Of a stretch of DNA of 64,000 bases, positions 1 to 10,026 are shown piece after piece; the first letter of the stretch is position 1, and each line of letters starts with the position of its first letter. Origin of the DNA: Niallia sp. Man26 (GTDB lineage Bacteria > Bacillota > Bacilli > Bacillales > Cytobacillaceae). The notes under the pieces were generated by a model, which saw nothing but the letters and a program-made list of their open reading frames with translations, ran no database searches and had not been told where the DNA came from. The stretch is taken from contig NZ_CP095743.1 in the NCBI RefSeq assembly GCF_022049065.2, forward strand, positions 201,001 through 265,000. Reading direction: 5' to 3'. A program made the translations under genes and the position numbers.

Positions 1-615
1 GCGAATATATCGTTCAATTTTTTTCTCTTCCAAATCAAGAATTTGCTGCTCTACTTCATCAAAGAAGAAGTGGTTGTTATTCTCAAGACGCGCAACCATT
101 TTTTCTACAAATTCGTCAAATGATATTAAATAGAAAAGTGCATTCAGCTTTTGGGCATCAAAGTTTTCATTCTTTTCCCAATCCCATGTATCGTACTGTC
201 TGACAAGCTCTACAAACTCAAGCACACTGTCAGAGGGAGTGAGATGCCCGTTTTTAACAAGGTACTCATATAATAATGAAGTAGCACAGGTGGAAATTCC
301 TTCTTCATCTTCTACTACTACATGTCCCCATTCAAAATCATTTAAATGTAAGGCTGTTTTATGATGATCTATCAGTTGGACCTTGCCGCCCTTCTTATAG
401 TAATCATCCAGCCTGATAGCATTCTCTTCACTTACAGAAAGGTCTGTAACGATAAGGAATGTATCCTCAGGCTTTTGGTCAAGGAATCTTTCTACCTCAA
501 GATTCAGGCTGGAAACAGAATTATAGCGGATTTCCACATCTTCTCCAAAGGCAAGCTTTGCGATGATTCCACAGCCGACCCCATCAAGGTCATTATGCGA
601 CAATAATTTATACAT
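1..615 (-). CDS. nrnB: NrnB-like DHH-family oligoribonuclease / nanoRNase, 3' part cut by window edge
   Basis: Reads leftward from an ATG at 615 with a GGGGTG ribosome binding site and runs off the window, so only about 205 N-terminal codons are seen. The N-terminus carries the DHH signature HNDLDGVGCG at residues 6-15, and DHHKTA follows about 90 residues later. These metal-binding motifs belong to DHH phosphoesterases that degrade very short RNA oligonucleotides and pAp. The sequence closely follows what I recall of Bacillus NrnB (YngD, about 400 aa). The DHHA1 substrate-binding half lies outside the window. It is expected to be a cytosolic Mn-dependent enzyme. The family assignment is firm; the NrnB name rests on remembered similarity. 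Confidence 0.8.
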   Translation of the reverse strand, partial: MYKLLSHNDLDGVGCGIIAKLAFGEDVEIRYNSVSSLNLEVERFLDQKPEDTFLIVTDLSVSEENAIRLDDYYKKGGKVQLIDHHKTALHLNDFEWGHVVVEDEEGISTCATSLLYEYLVKNGHLTPSDSVLEFVELVRQYDTWDWEKNENFDAQKLNALFYLISFDEFVEKMVARLENNNHFFFDEVEQQILDLEEKKIERYIR

Positions 616-690
616 TTTTTTCACCCCTGCCCAATAGTATAATCTAATATGGAAAAAATAGAACATGTTTCTTTTGAAAAGGACATATAA

Positions 691-724
691 ACGAGAAAGA
701 CCTAAGGTAATATGTACTTAGGTC
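691..724 (-). terminator. Rho-independent terminator after ileS
   Basis: An 8-bp perfect stem (699-706 with 717-724) is followed on the minus strand by a T-rich run. It lies just past the ileS stop codon and before the nrnB-like gene, so the two minus-strand genes are probably separate transcription units. Confidence 0.75.
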
Positions 725-738
725 TGACTCTTATGGAC

Positions 739-3700
739 TTATTCAAAAGCAACAAAAACCTGGTAGCTGCCTATACGCAATTCAGTCATGCTTTCTGACA
801 CTGTGTAACGAATGCTATTTAAAAGGACACCTTTATTAATCAGATTCTCATACTCCTGTGCCAAGGAAATAAATTCTTTTGATCCGCCAAGCTTCAAAGT
901 AATCCGCTGCTCGACAGGCAAATTCTTTTGTTTTCTCAAGTCTTGAACAGAGCGGATAAAATCCCTTACTAATCCTTCTTTTGCTAATTCGTCTGTGATG
1001 CTAGTATCTATTATAACAGTAAAGTTCCTGTTTGACGCCTCGCTGTAGCCTGACATAGATGCAGTTTTCTGGACAAGCACATCCTCTTTAAAGAGTTCAA
1101 CCTGCTGTTCGTCTGCTGTGATGGTTAACTTTCCATCGTAAAGAAACTGTTCTATCTCTTCTTTTGTGAGATGGCCGAGAGCTTTATGAACGGGATTTGC
1201 CTTTTTACCGAGACGCTTGCCGGCATTTTTGAAGTCGAGCTTGAGGCTGTATTGTACATAGCCTTTACTTGACTCAGTCCAGTCTATCGTTTTTACATTC
1301 AGCTCACTTTTAATGATTTGGCTGAAAGATTGCAATGCCGAAGGCGGAGTGTCATTTGAGACTATAGCCATCATGGCAAGCGGCTGTTTCGTCTTGATTT
1401 GGCTTTGATGCCGTATGTTTCTTCCCAGTTCCACAATTTCTCTTACACCGCTCATTTTCTTTTCAAGCTCTATGTTGATGTTCGCTTCTTCACCAGCTGG
1501 GAAATCTTCTAAATGAACGCTTTTTCCAGTCAGCTTATAATGAATATCTTCAGCAGTAAAAGGTGTGAACGGTGCGAGCAGCTTAGAGATATGAACAAGC
1601 AGGCTGTAAAGAGTATGGTAAGCACAAGCTTTATCCTCAGACATGCCTTCACTCCAAAACCGTTCTCTGTTTCTTCTGATATACCAATTACTTACGTCTT
1701 CTAAAAGAGTGCCAATATGTCTTGCTGCATTTGTCAGCTGGAAGCTTTCCATTTCTTTGCGGACTTGCGAGACAGTTGAAGCAAGCCGGGAAAGAGCCCA
1801 TTTATCCATCAAGGTTAAGGAAAGACTAGCTGGCGTTGAATTCGGATCAAATCCATCGATATCAGCATACATTTTGTAGAAATGATGAAGACTTGTTAGA
1901 GTATCGACTAGCTTTGACTTAGCTTCCTGTACATTTTTGACAGAAAATCGCTTCTGGTTCCAAGGTGCGCTGTCCTCTATCAATGCCCATCTTAGCGAAT
2001 CGGCGCCAAACTTGTGGATCAGCTCTACTGGGTCAAGGGCGTTGCCTTTGCTTTTTGACATTTTTTGTCCTGCCTCATCAAGAACGTGGCCAGTCGCCAG
2101 TACATTCTTATACGGCAGCTCGCCTTTATAAAGAGTGGAGACAGCCAATAAGGAGTAGAACCAGCCTCTTGTCTGGTCAATTCCCTCAACTATCACATCG
2201 GCTGGGAATTGCCTTTGCCATAACTCCTCATTCTCAAAAGGGGTATGATATTGGGCGAATGGCATAGACCCGCTATCGAACCAGACATCGATTACTTCAG
2301 GTGTGCGCACCATCATTGTGCTGCAGGAAGGACAAGGGAATGTCACCTCATCGACATATGGTTTATGAAGCTCAAGCTCAGCAAGATTGCTGCCGGTTAA
2401 TGCTGCTAATTCTGCTATTGATTTGGGAGCCTCCTGATGGTTACAGGAAGGACATTCCCATACATTTAAAGGTGTACCCCAATAGCGGCTCCGGCTTATA
2501 TTCCAATCTACCATTCCCTCAAGAAATTTCCCGAAACGCCCGTCCTTGATAGTGTCTGGATGCCAGTTTACCTGCTGGTTATTAAGTAGCATTGCCTCCT
2601 TGACAGCTGTTGTTCGGATGAACCAGCTCTCTAGTGCATAATAAAGCAGGGGAGAATCACAACGCCAGCAGTGCGGGTAAGAATGTTCGTATCTTTCTTT
2701 ATGGAACAATAGCCCTTTCTCATGAAGGAGCTTGATGATGTCGACATCACAATCCTTAACGAATCTGCCTGTCAAAGGTGTGACCGCTTCTGTATATTTG
2801 CCCTGTTCATCCACGACTTGAACAAAGGAAAGGTTATTTTCTTGTACAAGACGATAATCGTCCTCCCCATATGCTGGAGCAATATGAACAATGCCAGTTC
2901 CGCTGTCTGCAGTCACAAAGTCGCCATGAACAACATAATGGCCTTTTGCGACTTTGATAAAGGAGAATGGCGGTTCGTAACTGAGACCGAGCAATGCAGA
3001 CCCCTTCACTGTCTCTAAGAGGACGCTGTCAGGAGACATTAATGTAGGAGCCAAATCCTTTGCTACGATATATACTTCGTCTCCAGTCTGTATTCGAACG
3101 TAGTCTAACTTTTCATTCACTGCAAGAGCAACGTTTGCAGGCAGTGTCCAAGGTGTTGTCGTCCAGCCGAGGATAAACTCATTGTCCTTATTCTTTAGTT
3201 TAAACCTTACAGTTGCGCTCAAGTCCTTTACATCTTTATAGCCTTGCGCGACCTCATGAGAGCTTAATGATGTCTGACAGCTCGGGCAGTAAGGGGAAAC
3301 TCTGTGACCTTTATAAAGCAGGCCTTTTTCATGGATGGTTCCGAGTATGTGCCATACCGATTCAATATACTCATTGCTCATTGTCATATAAGGGTTCTCC
3401 ATGTCGACCCAGTATCCTAGTTCCTTTGTAAAGTCTCTCCATTGCTTTTCATAGGAGAAGACGCTCGCCTTGCATTTTTGAATAAATGCCTCTACTCCAT
3501 ATTCTTCAATGGCCTGCTTTCCGGATATGCCAAGCTCTTTTTCCACACCAAGCTCTACAGGCAGACCGTGCGTGTCCCAGCCAGCCTTTCGGATTACCTG
3601 CTTGCCTGCCATTGTCTGGTAACGTGCTATGATGTCTTTGATTGTGCGCCCAAGAGCATGGCCAACATGGGGTAAGCCATTTGCAGTAGGCGGTCCCTCG

Positions 3701-3825
3701 TAGAAAACAAAGGATTCCTGATTTTTTCTTGCCTCAACTGATTTTTCAAAAATATGATTGTGCTCCCAAAGAGCAAGGATTCTTTTTTCTCTTTCTGCTT
3801 GTGTTTCTTGCTGGCTATTTTTCAT
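739..3825 (-). CDS. ileS: Isoleucyl-tRNA synthetase, type II (IleS2-like)
   Basis: Class I aminoacyl-tRNA synthetase of 1028 aa that charges tRNA-Ile with isoleucine in the cytosol. The HIGH motif appears as HVGH at residues 53-56 inside [11 protein letters not shown], and KMSKSKGN lies near residue 595. An editing (CP1) domain and an anticodon-binding C-terminus fill the rest. The N-terminal block and the length fit the eukaryote-like type II enzymes (IleS2, MupA relatives) rather than the roughly 920-aa type I enzyme with its PYANGDIHIGH block. Type II enzymes are known to be insensitive to mupirocin. The start is placed at the ATG at 3825, preceded by AAGGAGG; the open frame extends further upstream without an SD. 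A T-box leader precedes it. Confidence 0.95.
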   Translation of the reverse strand: MKNSQQETQAEREKRILALWEHNHIFEKSVEARKNQESFVFYEGPPTANGLPHVGHALGRTIKDIIARYQTMAGKQVIRKAGWDTHGLPVELGVEKELGISGKQAIEEYGVEAFIQKCKASVFSYEKQWRDFTKELGYWVDMENPYMTMSNEYIESVWHILGTIHEKGLLYKGHRVSPYCPSCQTSLSSHEVAQGYKDVKDLSATVRFKLKNKDNEFILGWTTTPWTLPANVALAVNEKLDYVRIQTGDEVYIVAKDLAPTLMSPDSVLLETVKGSALLGLSYEPPFSFIKVAKGHYVVHGDFVTADSGTGIVHIAPAYGEDDYRLVQENNLSFVQVVDEQGKYTEAVTPLTGRFVKDCDVDIIKLLHEKGLLFHKERYEHSYPHCWRCDSPLLYYALESWFIRTTAVKEAMLLNNQQVNWHPDTIKDGRFGKFLEGMVDWNISRSRYWGTPLNVWECPSCNHQEAPKSIAELAALTGSNLAELELHKPYVDEVTFPCPSCSTMMVRTPEVIDVWFDSGSMPFAQYHTPFENEELWQRQFPADVIVEGIDQTRGWFYSLLAVSTLYKGELPYKNVLATGHVLDEAGQKMSKSKGNALDPVELIHKFGADSLRWALIEDSAPWNQKRFSVKNVQEAKSKLVDTLTSLHHFYKMYADIDGFDPNSTPASLSLTLMDKWALSRLASTVSQVRKEMESFQLTNAARHIGTLLEDVSNWYIRRNRERFWSEGMSEDKACAYHTLYSLLVHISKLLAPFTPFTAEDIHYKLTGKSVHLEDFPAGEEANINIELEKKMSGVREIVELGRNIRHQSQIKTKQPLAMMAIVSNDTPPSALQSFSQIIKSELNVKTIDWTESSKGYVQYSLKLDFKNAGKRLGKKANPVHKALGHLTKEEIEQFLYDGKLTITADEQQVELFKEDVLVQKTASMSGYSEASNRNFTVIIDTSITDELAKEGLVRDFIRSVQDLRKQKNLPVEQRITLKLGGSKEFISLAQEYENLINKGVLLNSIRYTVSESMTELRIGSYQVFVAFE

Positions 3826-3892
3826 GATAAAATCCTCCTTGGATTTAATAGTTACCAGAAAATACCGGAACATGACAGAGTCGGAGTAAACA

Positions 3893-4172
3893 AAAAACAC
3901 TCGTCCCTATAAATAGGGACGAGTGTATATACCCGCGTTACCACCCAAATTCTGCTGCAAAAAGCAGTCAGCGCTTAGTCAACGTACTATCATACGCGTT
4001 CCTTTTTAACGGGGGAAATCCCGTCAAGGCTTACTTTAAATATTCAGCCTTGCATCTCAGAGATGATTTTTCCGTCAGAATCCCTTGCCGGCTTCCACCA
4101 GTTCCGGCTCGCTTATAAGTTCATGCATGACGTACTTGTTCTCTTCATCGATTTATAAGTTTCTGGAATGTT
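3893..4172 (-). promoter_or_regulatory. T-box leader (tRNA-Ile-sensing riboswitch) of ileS
   Basis: The minus strand at 3932-3947 carries the T-box sequence TGGGTGGTAACGCGGG, which pairs with the free tRNA acceptor end. It is followed by a terminator hairpin of GC-rich arms (about 3899-3924) and a T run. Upstream, around 4060-4150, is a long stem I with the conserved GGAACTGGTGGAAGCC-type apical segment. An ATC (Ile) codon at about 4062-4067, opposite the stem I base, is the likely specifier. The element fits control of ileS by uncharged tRNA-Ile: readthrough under isoleucine starvation, termination otherwise. Confidence 0.9.
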
Positions 4173-4178
4173 TTGTAT

Positions 4179-4207
4179 ATAATATCACTTATTATACCTT
4201 AATTCAA
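4179..4207 (-). promoter_or_regulatory. SigA-type promoter of the ileS T-box transcript
   Basis: On the minus strand TTGAAT (4207-4202) is followed after 17 bp by TATTAT (4184-4179). The predicted start near 4172 lies at the base of T-box stem I, which supports both calls. Confidence 0.65.
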
Positions 4208-4243
4208 GGTAATTGATTCTTGATATTTTAGTATATGAGCGGT

Positions 4244-6127
4244 TTAGGATTTAGTTGCTTGCAAGTAATGAGAAATGGCTAGCAGGGGGAAGATTTTGCT
4301 GTAGCTATAATAATCAATATAGAATTGCCCAGGCAAACCTATACCTGTAGGGTAGGTGAGGCTGCGTTCATCCTTCATGCCCTTTAAGAGAAATTCTATC
4401 CCTTTTGTTACAGCCTTGCTTTTCCACTCTCCTGCAGCAATTAACGCGTCAAGTGCCCATGCTGTCTGGGAATCTGTACTAAAGGGAAGAGGGATATAAT
4501 GGCGCTTTTCGCAGCTATGACAAGATTCACCCCAACCTCCATCCTCTCTTTGAATAGTTTTCAGCCATTTGATGCCTTTCTTTATGCTCTGGTCGCTTGC
4601 TGCTGTTCCGGTTGCCCTTAAACCAGTGATAGCAGCCCATGTTCCATATATATAACAGACACCCCAGCGGCCATACCAAGAACCATCTTTTTCTTGATTG
4701 TCTATTAGCCATCGCGCAGCTGACTTAATATGAGGGTGTTTCTGTTGAAGTTTGGCAAAACGACCTAAATATTCAAGTACTCTGCCCGTCAAATCTGGTG
4801 TAGACGGGTCAACAGCAGCGTCCTTTGCATTCTCAATAGGAACATGCTGAAGAATCTCCCAATCAGTGTTTTTTTCAAATGCACCCCAGCCTCCATCGCT
4901 GTTTTGCATGGAAAGGAGATAGTTAGTTCCGCGCTGCCAAGAGCTATGAACGTTCGTATTTAGAAGAGCTGTTCTAGTTAAAGCTCGCAAAGCGGCCGAT
5001 GTATCGTCATTGTCTGGATTGTTTGTATTAATATCTGAAAAGCCCCAGCCTCCAGGAGTTGTATCTGGATTATGGACTTTCCAGTCTCCCGCTGCTGTAT
5101 GCTGTTTTTTAAGGAGATAGTTAATAGACTTCCTAATAACAGGACTGTCAGGCAAGCAGCCTGCTTCTTGGAGACTGTAGCTTGTTAATGCTGTGTCCCA
5201 GACGGTGCTTGTTGAGTTTTCCAAGTGGGCGTTTTCTCCTTTTTTGTCAATCAGGGAGGATAATCCTGATATTGCCTTTTTAATAACCGGCGAATCCTTG
5301 CGATAGCCAATGGAAAGCAGGCCGTAAATCATAAAAAAAGTTGCACTTGCATAGCTGTAAAGTGTACCATCCTCTTCAAGCCGATCAAGTATATATTTTT
5401 CCGCATAATAATATCCGAGCTGATGGAGGTAAGCAGGCCATCTTCCAATTTGTTTTATTTCTTTCCAAACAAATGACAGTGGTGATCTTTCAGCCTCCAA
5501 ATGAGCAATCGGGTTGAACATTTCCTCGCTTCTTCCGTACAGGTCGCTTAAATCAGGCTTGTTTTTAGTGTGGACGGCAAATTTTTTATTGGATGCAAGC
5601 AGCATAGGGATGAAATGAATGCGAGCATAGGCACTGAACTGAAAGAAATTAACAGGCTGGTAGGAAGGCAAAAGTAAAAAGGTCATTGGAACATAAACCA
5701 TTCGGGACCATGGATACAGTCCGTTGGCAGAGAGCATCCATCTAATCATAAAATGGGCTTTGGAAATCCCTCCGTTTTGAACAATAAAGGACTTTGCCTT
5801 TATCATATTGTCGTCTGTCTGCTTAGCGTAACCAGAGTATAAAAGGGCCGTATACGCAATGATTGTCGCAGATAAATGCCCATTCGGTGCATCTATGTAT
5901 GCTTTCCAATAGCCTTCTTTATGCTGGGAATTTTTTAAGGATGTGGCAAGAAGCTTAATATTATCTTCCTCCGTACTAATTTCCAACGCTCTGCATGTAA
6001 TGATAAAGAAAGCATCTGTCATTAAACTGCCTTGAAAGCGAAAGCGGAAAGACCCGTCGCTATGCTGTAGCTTTACAAACTCATCAATTCTGTGTTTTTT
6101 TTCGTTTTCAATATCTGCTATTTTCAA
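4244..6127 (-). CDS. sqhC: Squalene-hopene cyclase family terpene cyclase, sporulenol synthase type
   Basis: Triterpene-type cyclase of about 627 aa. The catalytic acid motif DxDD is seen as PDNDDTS in mid-protein. Several QW repeats are present, for example QNSDGGWGAFEKN, QEKDGSWYGRWG and QREDGGWGE, which brace the alpha-alpha barrel of this family. Similarity runs end to end with Bacillus subtilis SqhC as I recall it; SqhC cyclises tetraprenyl-beta-curcumene to sporulenol, a spore membrane lipid. Squalene/hopene chemistry cannot be excluded from sequence. The start is taken as the TTG at 6127, placed 6 nt after GAGGTGA; a GTG at 6136 lies inside that SD and is less likely. The gene is monocistronic and divergent from the next gene. 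Confidence 0.88.
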   Translation of the reverse strand: MKIADIENEKKHRIDEFVKLQHSDGSFRFRFQGSLMTDAFFIITCRALEISTEEDNIKLLATSLKNSQHKEGYWKAYIDAPNGHLSATIIAYTALLYSGYAKQTDDNMIKAKSFIVQNGGISKAHFMIRWMLSANGLYPWSRMVYVPMTFLLLPSYQPVNFFQFSAYARIHFIPMLLASNKKFAVHTKNKPDLSDLYGRSEEMFNPIAHLEAERSPLSFVWKEIKQIGRWPAYLHQLGYYYAEKYILDRLEEDGTLYSYASATFFMIYGLLSIGYRKDSPVIKKAISGLSSLIDKKGENAHLENSTSTVWDTALTSYSLQEAGCLPDSPVIRKSINYLLKKQHTAAGDWKVHNPDTTPGGWGFSDINTNNPDNDDTSAALRALTRTALLNTNVHSSWQRGTNYLLSMQNSDGGWGAFEKNTDWEILQHVPIENAKDAAVDPSTPDLTGRVLEYLGRFAKLQQKHPHIKSAARWLIDNQEKDGSWYGRWGVCYIYGTWAAITGLRATGTAASDQSIKKGIKWLKTIQREDGGWGESCHSCEKRHYIPLPFSTDSQTAWALDALIAAGEWKSKAVTKGIEFLLKGMKDERSLTYPTGIGLPGQFYIDYYSYSKIFPLLAISHYLQATKS

Positions 6128-6284
6128 GTTAATCACCTCAAATCTTGATTATCTATACATAAGGTATGCATCTCATCCCCAGTATCGTGAATACAAAGGC
6201 AAAAAGAATAGATGAAAGCAGTTTCTAGACAAAGGAATCGAGGTATAGGAAAAGAAAATACGAAGTTAGAAAGTAGGGAATTGT

Positions 6285-7166
6285 ATGGTACATCATTTAA
6301 AGCTTGCAGTAGATGCAAATGCTGCCTTAGGAGAGGGACCGTTTTGGGATCACAAGGAAAATGTGCTTTATTGGGTTGATATTAATAACAAAAAAATCTG
6401 CATGTATAATCCAGCTGACAATGAAAATAAGGAATTAGAGCTTCCTGAGAAGGTCAGTGCTGTCATTCCGGTGAACAGCGGAAAGGGAGCAATAGCTGCT
6501 TTGGAAAATGGCTTTCATTATGTCGATCTTACAAACGGTGAGATTCAACCGATTTTTGATCCAGAAGAGCATTTGTCTAATAACAGGTTTAATGATGGAA
6601 AATGTGACGCACAAGGTCGATTTTGGGCAGGTACGATGAGCACAAAGGACGAGATGGAGCAAGGCGCGTTATATTGTTTGGATAAGGATGGCACGATTAC
6701 AAAAAAGCTTGATAAGTTAAGCACATCTAATGGATTGGCTTGGTCATTGGATAACAAGTACCTATACTTGATTGATACCCCTGTGCAAAAGGTATACCGA
6801 TTCGATTATGAAGTTCATTCAGGCAATATTGACAATAGCGTGGCTATTATTGACTTTTCAAATGAAGAAGGGTTTCCTGATGGTATGACAATAGATGAAG
6901 AGGGGATGCTGTGGATTGCTCATTGGGGTGGCGCGCGTGTATCAAGGTGGAATCCTCATAGTGGCGAAAAAATAGATGAAATTAAAGTGCCAGCCCAAAA
7001 CGTTACCTCCTGTGTATTTGGAGGAGAAGAATTAAATGAGCTTTATATTACAACAGCGCAAGAAGGAATGACTTCAGAGGAGTTGGAAAAATACCCGCTG
7101 TCAGGGGCACTTTTCACATGCAAAATGGACATAAAAGGTCTGCCTGGTAATTATTACGGCGGATAA
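6285..7166 (+). CDS. SMP-30/gluconolactonase/LRE family protein
   Basis: Six-bladed beta-propeller hydrolase of 293 aa. The N-terminal LGEGPFWD motif supplies the metal-binding Glu of SMP-30 proteins. NRFNDGKCDAQGRFWAGTMS near residue 105 and FPDGMTIDEEGMLWIAHWGG near residue 205 hold the Asn and Asp ligands of the divalent metal. The family opens sugar lactones such as gluconolactone; the actual substrate here is unknown. The length matches the family and the protein has no signal peptide, so it should be cytosolic. The SD before the ATG is weak. It is divergent from sqhC and convergent with the SulP gene, and shares a bidirectional terminator with the latter. Confidence 0.88.
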   Translation: MVHHLKLAVDANAALGEGPFWDHKENVLYWVDINNKKICMYNPADNENKELELPEKVSAVIPVNSGKGAIAALENGFHYVDLTNGEIQPIFDPEEHLSNNRFNDGKCDAQGRFWAGTMSTKDEMEQGALYCLDKDGTITKKLDKLSTSNGLAWSLDNKYLYLIDTPVQKVYRFDYEVHSGNIDNSVAIIDFSNEEGFPDGMTIDEEGMLWIAHWGGARVSRWNPHSGEKIDEIKVPAQNVTSCVFGGEELNELYITTAQEGMTSEELEKYPLSGALFTCKMDIKGLPGNYYGG

Positions 7167-7168
7167 TG

Positions 7169-7202
7169 AAAAAGATTCATGGCAATTGCCATGAATCTTT
7201 TT
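7169..7202. terminator. Bidirectional terminator between convergent genes
   Basis: A perfect 15-bp stem with an AATT loop is flanked by A5 on the left and T5 on the right, so it can stop both the SMP-30-like gene and the SulP gene. It overlaps the SulP stop codon. Confidence 0.9.
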
Positions 7203-8664
7203 AATGACCTGAAGGATTAGCATCAGGGTTTTGGAAAATGGCCAGCTTATCGACGAGTTTCTTACTGGCCGAATCAAGGCCGCTAATGCTGACTGTATTA
7301 TTATTTTCTTTAAGTTTAAGGACTACTTTATCAATTGCTCCTACAGCAGAATCATCCCAAACACGAGCTGAAGAGAAATCAATGGAAATTTGCTTGTTCT
7401 GCTCAGATGTATCGAATGCTGCAATAAAGCTGTCAACAGAAGCAAAAAATAATTGTCCTTGCACAAAATATTTATACTCATTTTCTGTTTGCTCTTTGTT
7501 TATTTTCAGATGAGATATTTTTGCAGCAAAGAACACCGCGCTCAAGATAACACCTGCAATTACTCCTTTTGACAAGTCATGTGTTGCAACGACTATAACT
7601 ACTGTAACAACCATAACAATTGCGTCTGTTCGAGGAGCTCTTACTACATATTTAAAGGAAGACCAGTCAAATGTACCGATGCAGACCATAATCATAATGC
7701 CAACAAGTACAGGCATTGGTATTTGGACAACTAGATCTCCCAGCACAATAATCAAGAACATTAAAAATGCACCAGCAACAAAGGTCGAAAGTCTGCCCCT
7801 GCCTCCTGATCTTACGTTGATTCCAGACTGTCCAATCATAGCGCAGCCAGCCATACCGCCAAAAAAGCCAGTGATAAAATTGGCAATTCCTTGTCCTCTA
7901 GCTTCTCTGTTCTTATCGCTGTCTGTATCTGTTGCATCATCTAGAATGCTTGCAGTAAGAAGTGATTCTAGTAAACCTACAATCGCCATAGCAATACTGA
8001 ATGGAAAAATAATAGCTAAAGTTTCAAATGAAAATGGTACATCCGGAATCAAGAAGGACGGCAAGGTTTGCGTAATATTTCCTAAATCGCCAACTGTTTC
8101 AACATGGATATGACCAAAAATTGCTACTGCTGTCAAAACGATGATTGCAATTAACGGTGCCGGCACTGCCTTGACATATCGAGGCAATATATAAACGATT
8201 AATAATGTTATGCCGACAAAAAGATAAGTCATATTAGAGATCCCAATAAAATGAGGAACTTGTGCCATAAAAATTAGGATGGCAAGGGAATTAACAAATC
8301 CAATCATAACCGCTCTCGGAATGAATTTCATCAGCTTAGCAATTTTAAATACTCCAAAAAGCACCTGAAATACTCCTGTCAAAATAGTTGCTGCAAAGAG
8401 GTACTGCAGACCGTAATCCCTTACTAGCGGTCCCATCAGCAATGCCATTGCCCCTGTTGCTGCGGAAATCATCGCAGGTCTACCGCCTGCAAAGGAGATG
8501 ATGATTGCAATACAGAAGGAAGCATACAACCCTACCATCGGGTCGACTCCTGCAATAATCGAGAAAGCGATTGCCTCAGGAATAAGGGCCAACGCAACGA
8601 CGATGCCTGAAAGAATATCAGCTCGTACATTGAAGAACCACTCTCGTTTTATTTTTTCTATCAA
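7201..8664 (-). CDS. SulP family inorganic anion transporter with STAS domain
   Basis: Membrane permease of about 487 aa. Its N-terminal 380 residues are rich in hydrophobic helices and include the SulP signature region [24 protein letters not shown]. The last 100 residues form a cytosolic STAS domain, with the segment [20 protein letters not shown]. SulP proteins move sulfate, bicarbonate or related anions; the substrate cannot be told from the sequence and no sulfur-assimilation genes are adjacent. The start is taken as the TTG at 8664, five bases after GAGGTGA, rather than the GTG at 8673 that overlaps the SD. Transcribed alone. Confidence 0.9.
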   Translation of the reverse strand: MIEKIKREWFFNVRADILSGIVVALALIPEAIAFSIIAGVDPMVGLYASFCIAIIISFAGGRPAMISAATGAMALLMGPLVRDYGLQYLFAATILTGVFQVLFGVFKIAKLMKFIPRAVMIGFVNSLAILIFMAQVPHFIGISNMTYLFVGITLLIVYILPRYVKAVPAPLIAIIVLTAVAIFGHIHVETVGDLGNITQTLPSFLIPDVPFSFETLAIIFPFSIAMAIVGLLESLLTASILDDATDTDSDKNREARGQGIANFITGFFGGMAGCAMIGQSGINVRSGGRGRLSTFVAGAFLMFLIIVLGDLVVQIPMPVLVGIMIMVCIGTFDWSSFKYVVRAPRTDAIVMVVTVVIVVATHDLSKGVIAGVILSAVFFAAKISHLKINKEQTENEYKYFVQGQLFFASVDSFIAAFDTSEQNKQISIDFSSARVWDDSAVGAIDKVVLKLKENNNTVSISGLDSASKKLVDKLAIFQNPDANPSGH

Positions 8665-8753
8665 AATGTTCACCTCAATTTTTTATCGCAGTAGTTCAAT
8701 AAGGAGAAGTGTAACAGAATTATTCCCAAAAGGGAATATATATTGGGAAGTTT

Positions 8754-8782
8754 TTTACAAAACTCATTTTCCTATCTATAAT
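8754..8782 (+). promoter_or_regulatory. SigA promoter of the YneB-like recombinase gene
   Basis: TTTACA (8754-8759), a 17-bp spacer and TATAAT (8777-8782) form a near-consensus promoter. Transcription would start near 8789, which rules out the ATG at 8781 as the start of the following gene. No clear LexA box was seen. Confidence 0.75.
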
Positions 8783-8816
8783 GGTTAGTAGCAGAAATGA
8801 CAAGGGAGCGAAAAAG

Positions 8817-9356
8817 ATGATAATAGGTTATATGAGGCCATCTCAGGAAGATGAAGATTGTCAGCAGCAGGAGCAAATGCTTAAGGACATCTGCGGTAGT
8901 ATAGTCCGGGAGGAGCATTCATCTGCTAAAAAAAGAGCGGTGCTTACTCAGATGCTGGAGCACATAAATGAAGGGGACAAGATTGTTGTATCCAGATTAT
9001 TTACGCTAGCTGATTCTAGCAGGCATCTATTTGAGCTGCTGGAAATACTAGAACAAAAAGGTGTCTACCTGCAAGCAATATATGAGGAAATTGACACAGA
9101 AGAAAAGAAGGAATACTCCCTAAGGAAAATGGTCGGCTATTTAGTGGAATTTCAAAATGAAATTATCAGTGAACGGACAAAAAAAGGAATGGAATATGCA
9201 AAACAAAAAGGCATCTCCACAGGACGGCCAAGAAAAGCAGATGAAAATGTAAAAAAGGCCATCAAAATGTATCAAAGCAAAAAATATAGTCTAAAGGAAA
9301 TAAAAGAATCTACAGGCATAAGTAAATCAACTCTATACCGCTATCTAGAAAATTAG
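8817..9356 (+). CDS. YneB-like serine recombinase / resolvase family protein
   Basis: Small recombinase of 179 aa. The N-terminal resolvase fold starts MIIGYMRPS, with candidate catalytic Ser9 after Arg7, followed by VVSRLFTLADS and the E-helix ISERTKKGMEYAKQKG near residue 120. A Hin-type helix-turn-helix closes the protein (YSLKEIKESTGISKSTLYRYLE). It resembles Bacillus YneB, which sits beside lexA and yneA in the SOS locus of B. subtilis as I recall; here it stands alone. The start at 8817 follows AGGGAG and lies downstream of the promoter. No inverted repeats or cargo genes suggest an active mobile element. DNA target and recombinase activity are unknown. Confidence 0.8.
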   Translation: MIIGYMRPSQEDEDCQQQEQMLKDICGSIVREEHSSAKKRAVLTQMLEHINEGDKIVVSRLFTLADSSRHLFELLEILEQKGVYLQAIYEEIDTEEKKEYSLRKMVGYLVEFQNEIISERTKKGMEYAKQKGISTGRPRKADENVKKAIKMYQSKKYSLKEIKESTGISKSTLYRYLEN

Positions 9357-9378
9357 TGCGAAGAAGGGAGCTTGATGT

Positions 9379-9915
9379 ATGAGGAAAGTGGAAGTGTGCC
9401 CATACAGCAATGAGTGGCGTGTTTTATTTGAAACAGAGAAAAAACTTCTTCAGCATATATTTGAAGCAGAGTTGCTGGAAATCCACCATATAGGGAGCAC
9501 AAGCATACGAGGTATGAAGGCTAAACCAATCATTGACATTATGCCCATTGTAATAAATATACATAATATTGACAGCTATAATGGGAAAATGATTGAAATC
9601 GGCTATGAAGCAAAGGGAGAAAACGGAATTTCTGGCAGGCGATATTTTCAAAAAGGCGGCGATGAAAGGACACATCATGTTCATATTTATGAAGCTGGCA
9701 GTCCAGAGATTTTCCGTCATCTAGCATTTAGGGATTTTTTGCGTGCTAACAAGGAGGAAGCCGAGAAGTACGGTGATTTAAAAGAAAAACTCTCCCAAAA
9801 ATATCCTGCTGATATACAGGCATATATAAACGGCAAACATGATGCTGCAGCATCTTTGGAACAAAAGGCTTTAAAATGGGCTAACCTCAGAAAATCAAAC
9901 CTCCATTTCCAGTAA
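9379..9915 (+). CDS. GrpB family protein (UPF0157)
   Basis: Protein of 178 aa belonging to the GrpB/UPF0157 nucleotidyltransferase-like family. Typical blocks are visible: VEVCPYSNEWRVLFETEK at the start, IHHIGSTSIRGMKAKPIIDIMPIV near residues 38-62, and THHVHIYEAGS near residue 98. The HIGSTS plus KPIIDI pattern is the hallmark. The biochemical role of the family is not established; distant similarity to minimal nucleotidyltransferases is known. It follows the recombinase gene by 22 bp and has its own SD (AAGGGAG), so the two may be co-transcribed. Cytosolic; no transmembrane segment. Confidence 0.85.
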   Translation: MRKVEVCPYSNEWRVLFETEKKLLQHIFEAELLEIHHIGSTSIRGMKAKPIIDIMPIVINIHNIDSYNGKMIEIGYEAKGENGISGRRYFQKGGDERTHHVHIYEAGSPEIFRHLAFRDFLRANKEEAEKYGDLKEKLSQKYPADIQAYINGKHDAAASLEQKALKWANLRKSNLHFQ

Positions 9916-10026
9916 CAATTTTATTCGTTAGGCACAAATTCCTCACAAGTATTTATCTGACAATTGCTGATAAAAACAAATAAAAAGGAGAATATAAGGA
10001 ATATCAACATTCGTGGGAGGATCATC

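Noticed and set aside
361..606. 81-codon plus-strand open frame
   Set aside because: It is antisense to the NrnB-like gene, which has clear DHH motifs and an SD; the plus frame has neither SD nor a recognisable protein.
6133..6318. 61-codon minus-strand frame in the sqhC upstream region
   Set aside because: It overlaps the start of the SMP-30-like gene and the sqhC SD, with no SD of its own.
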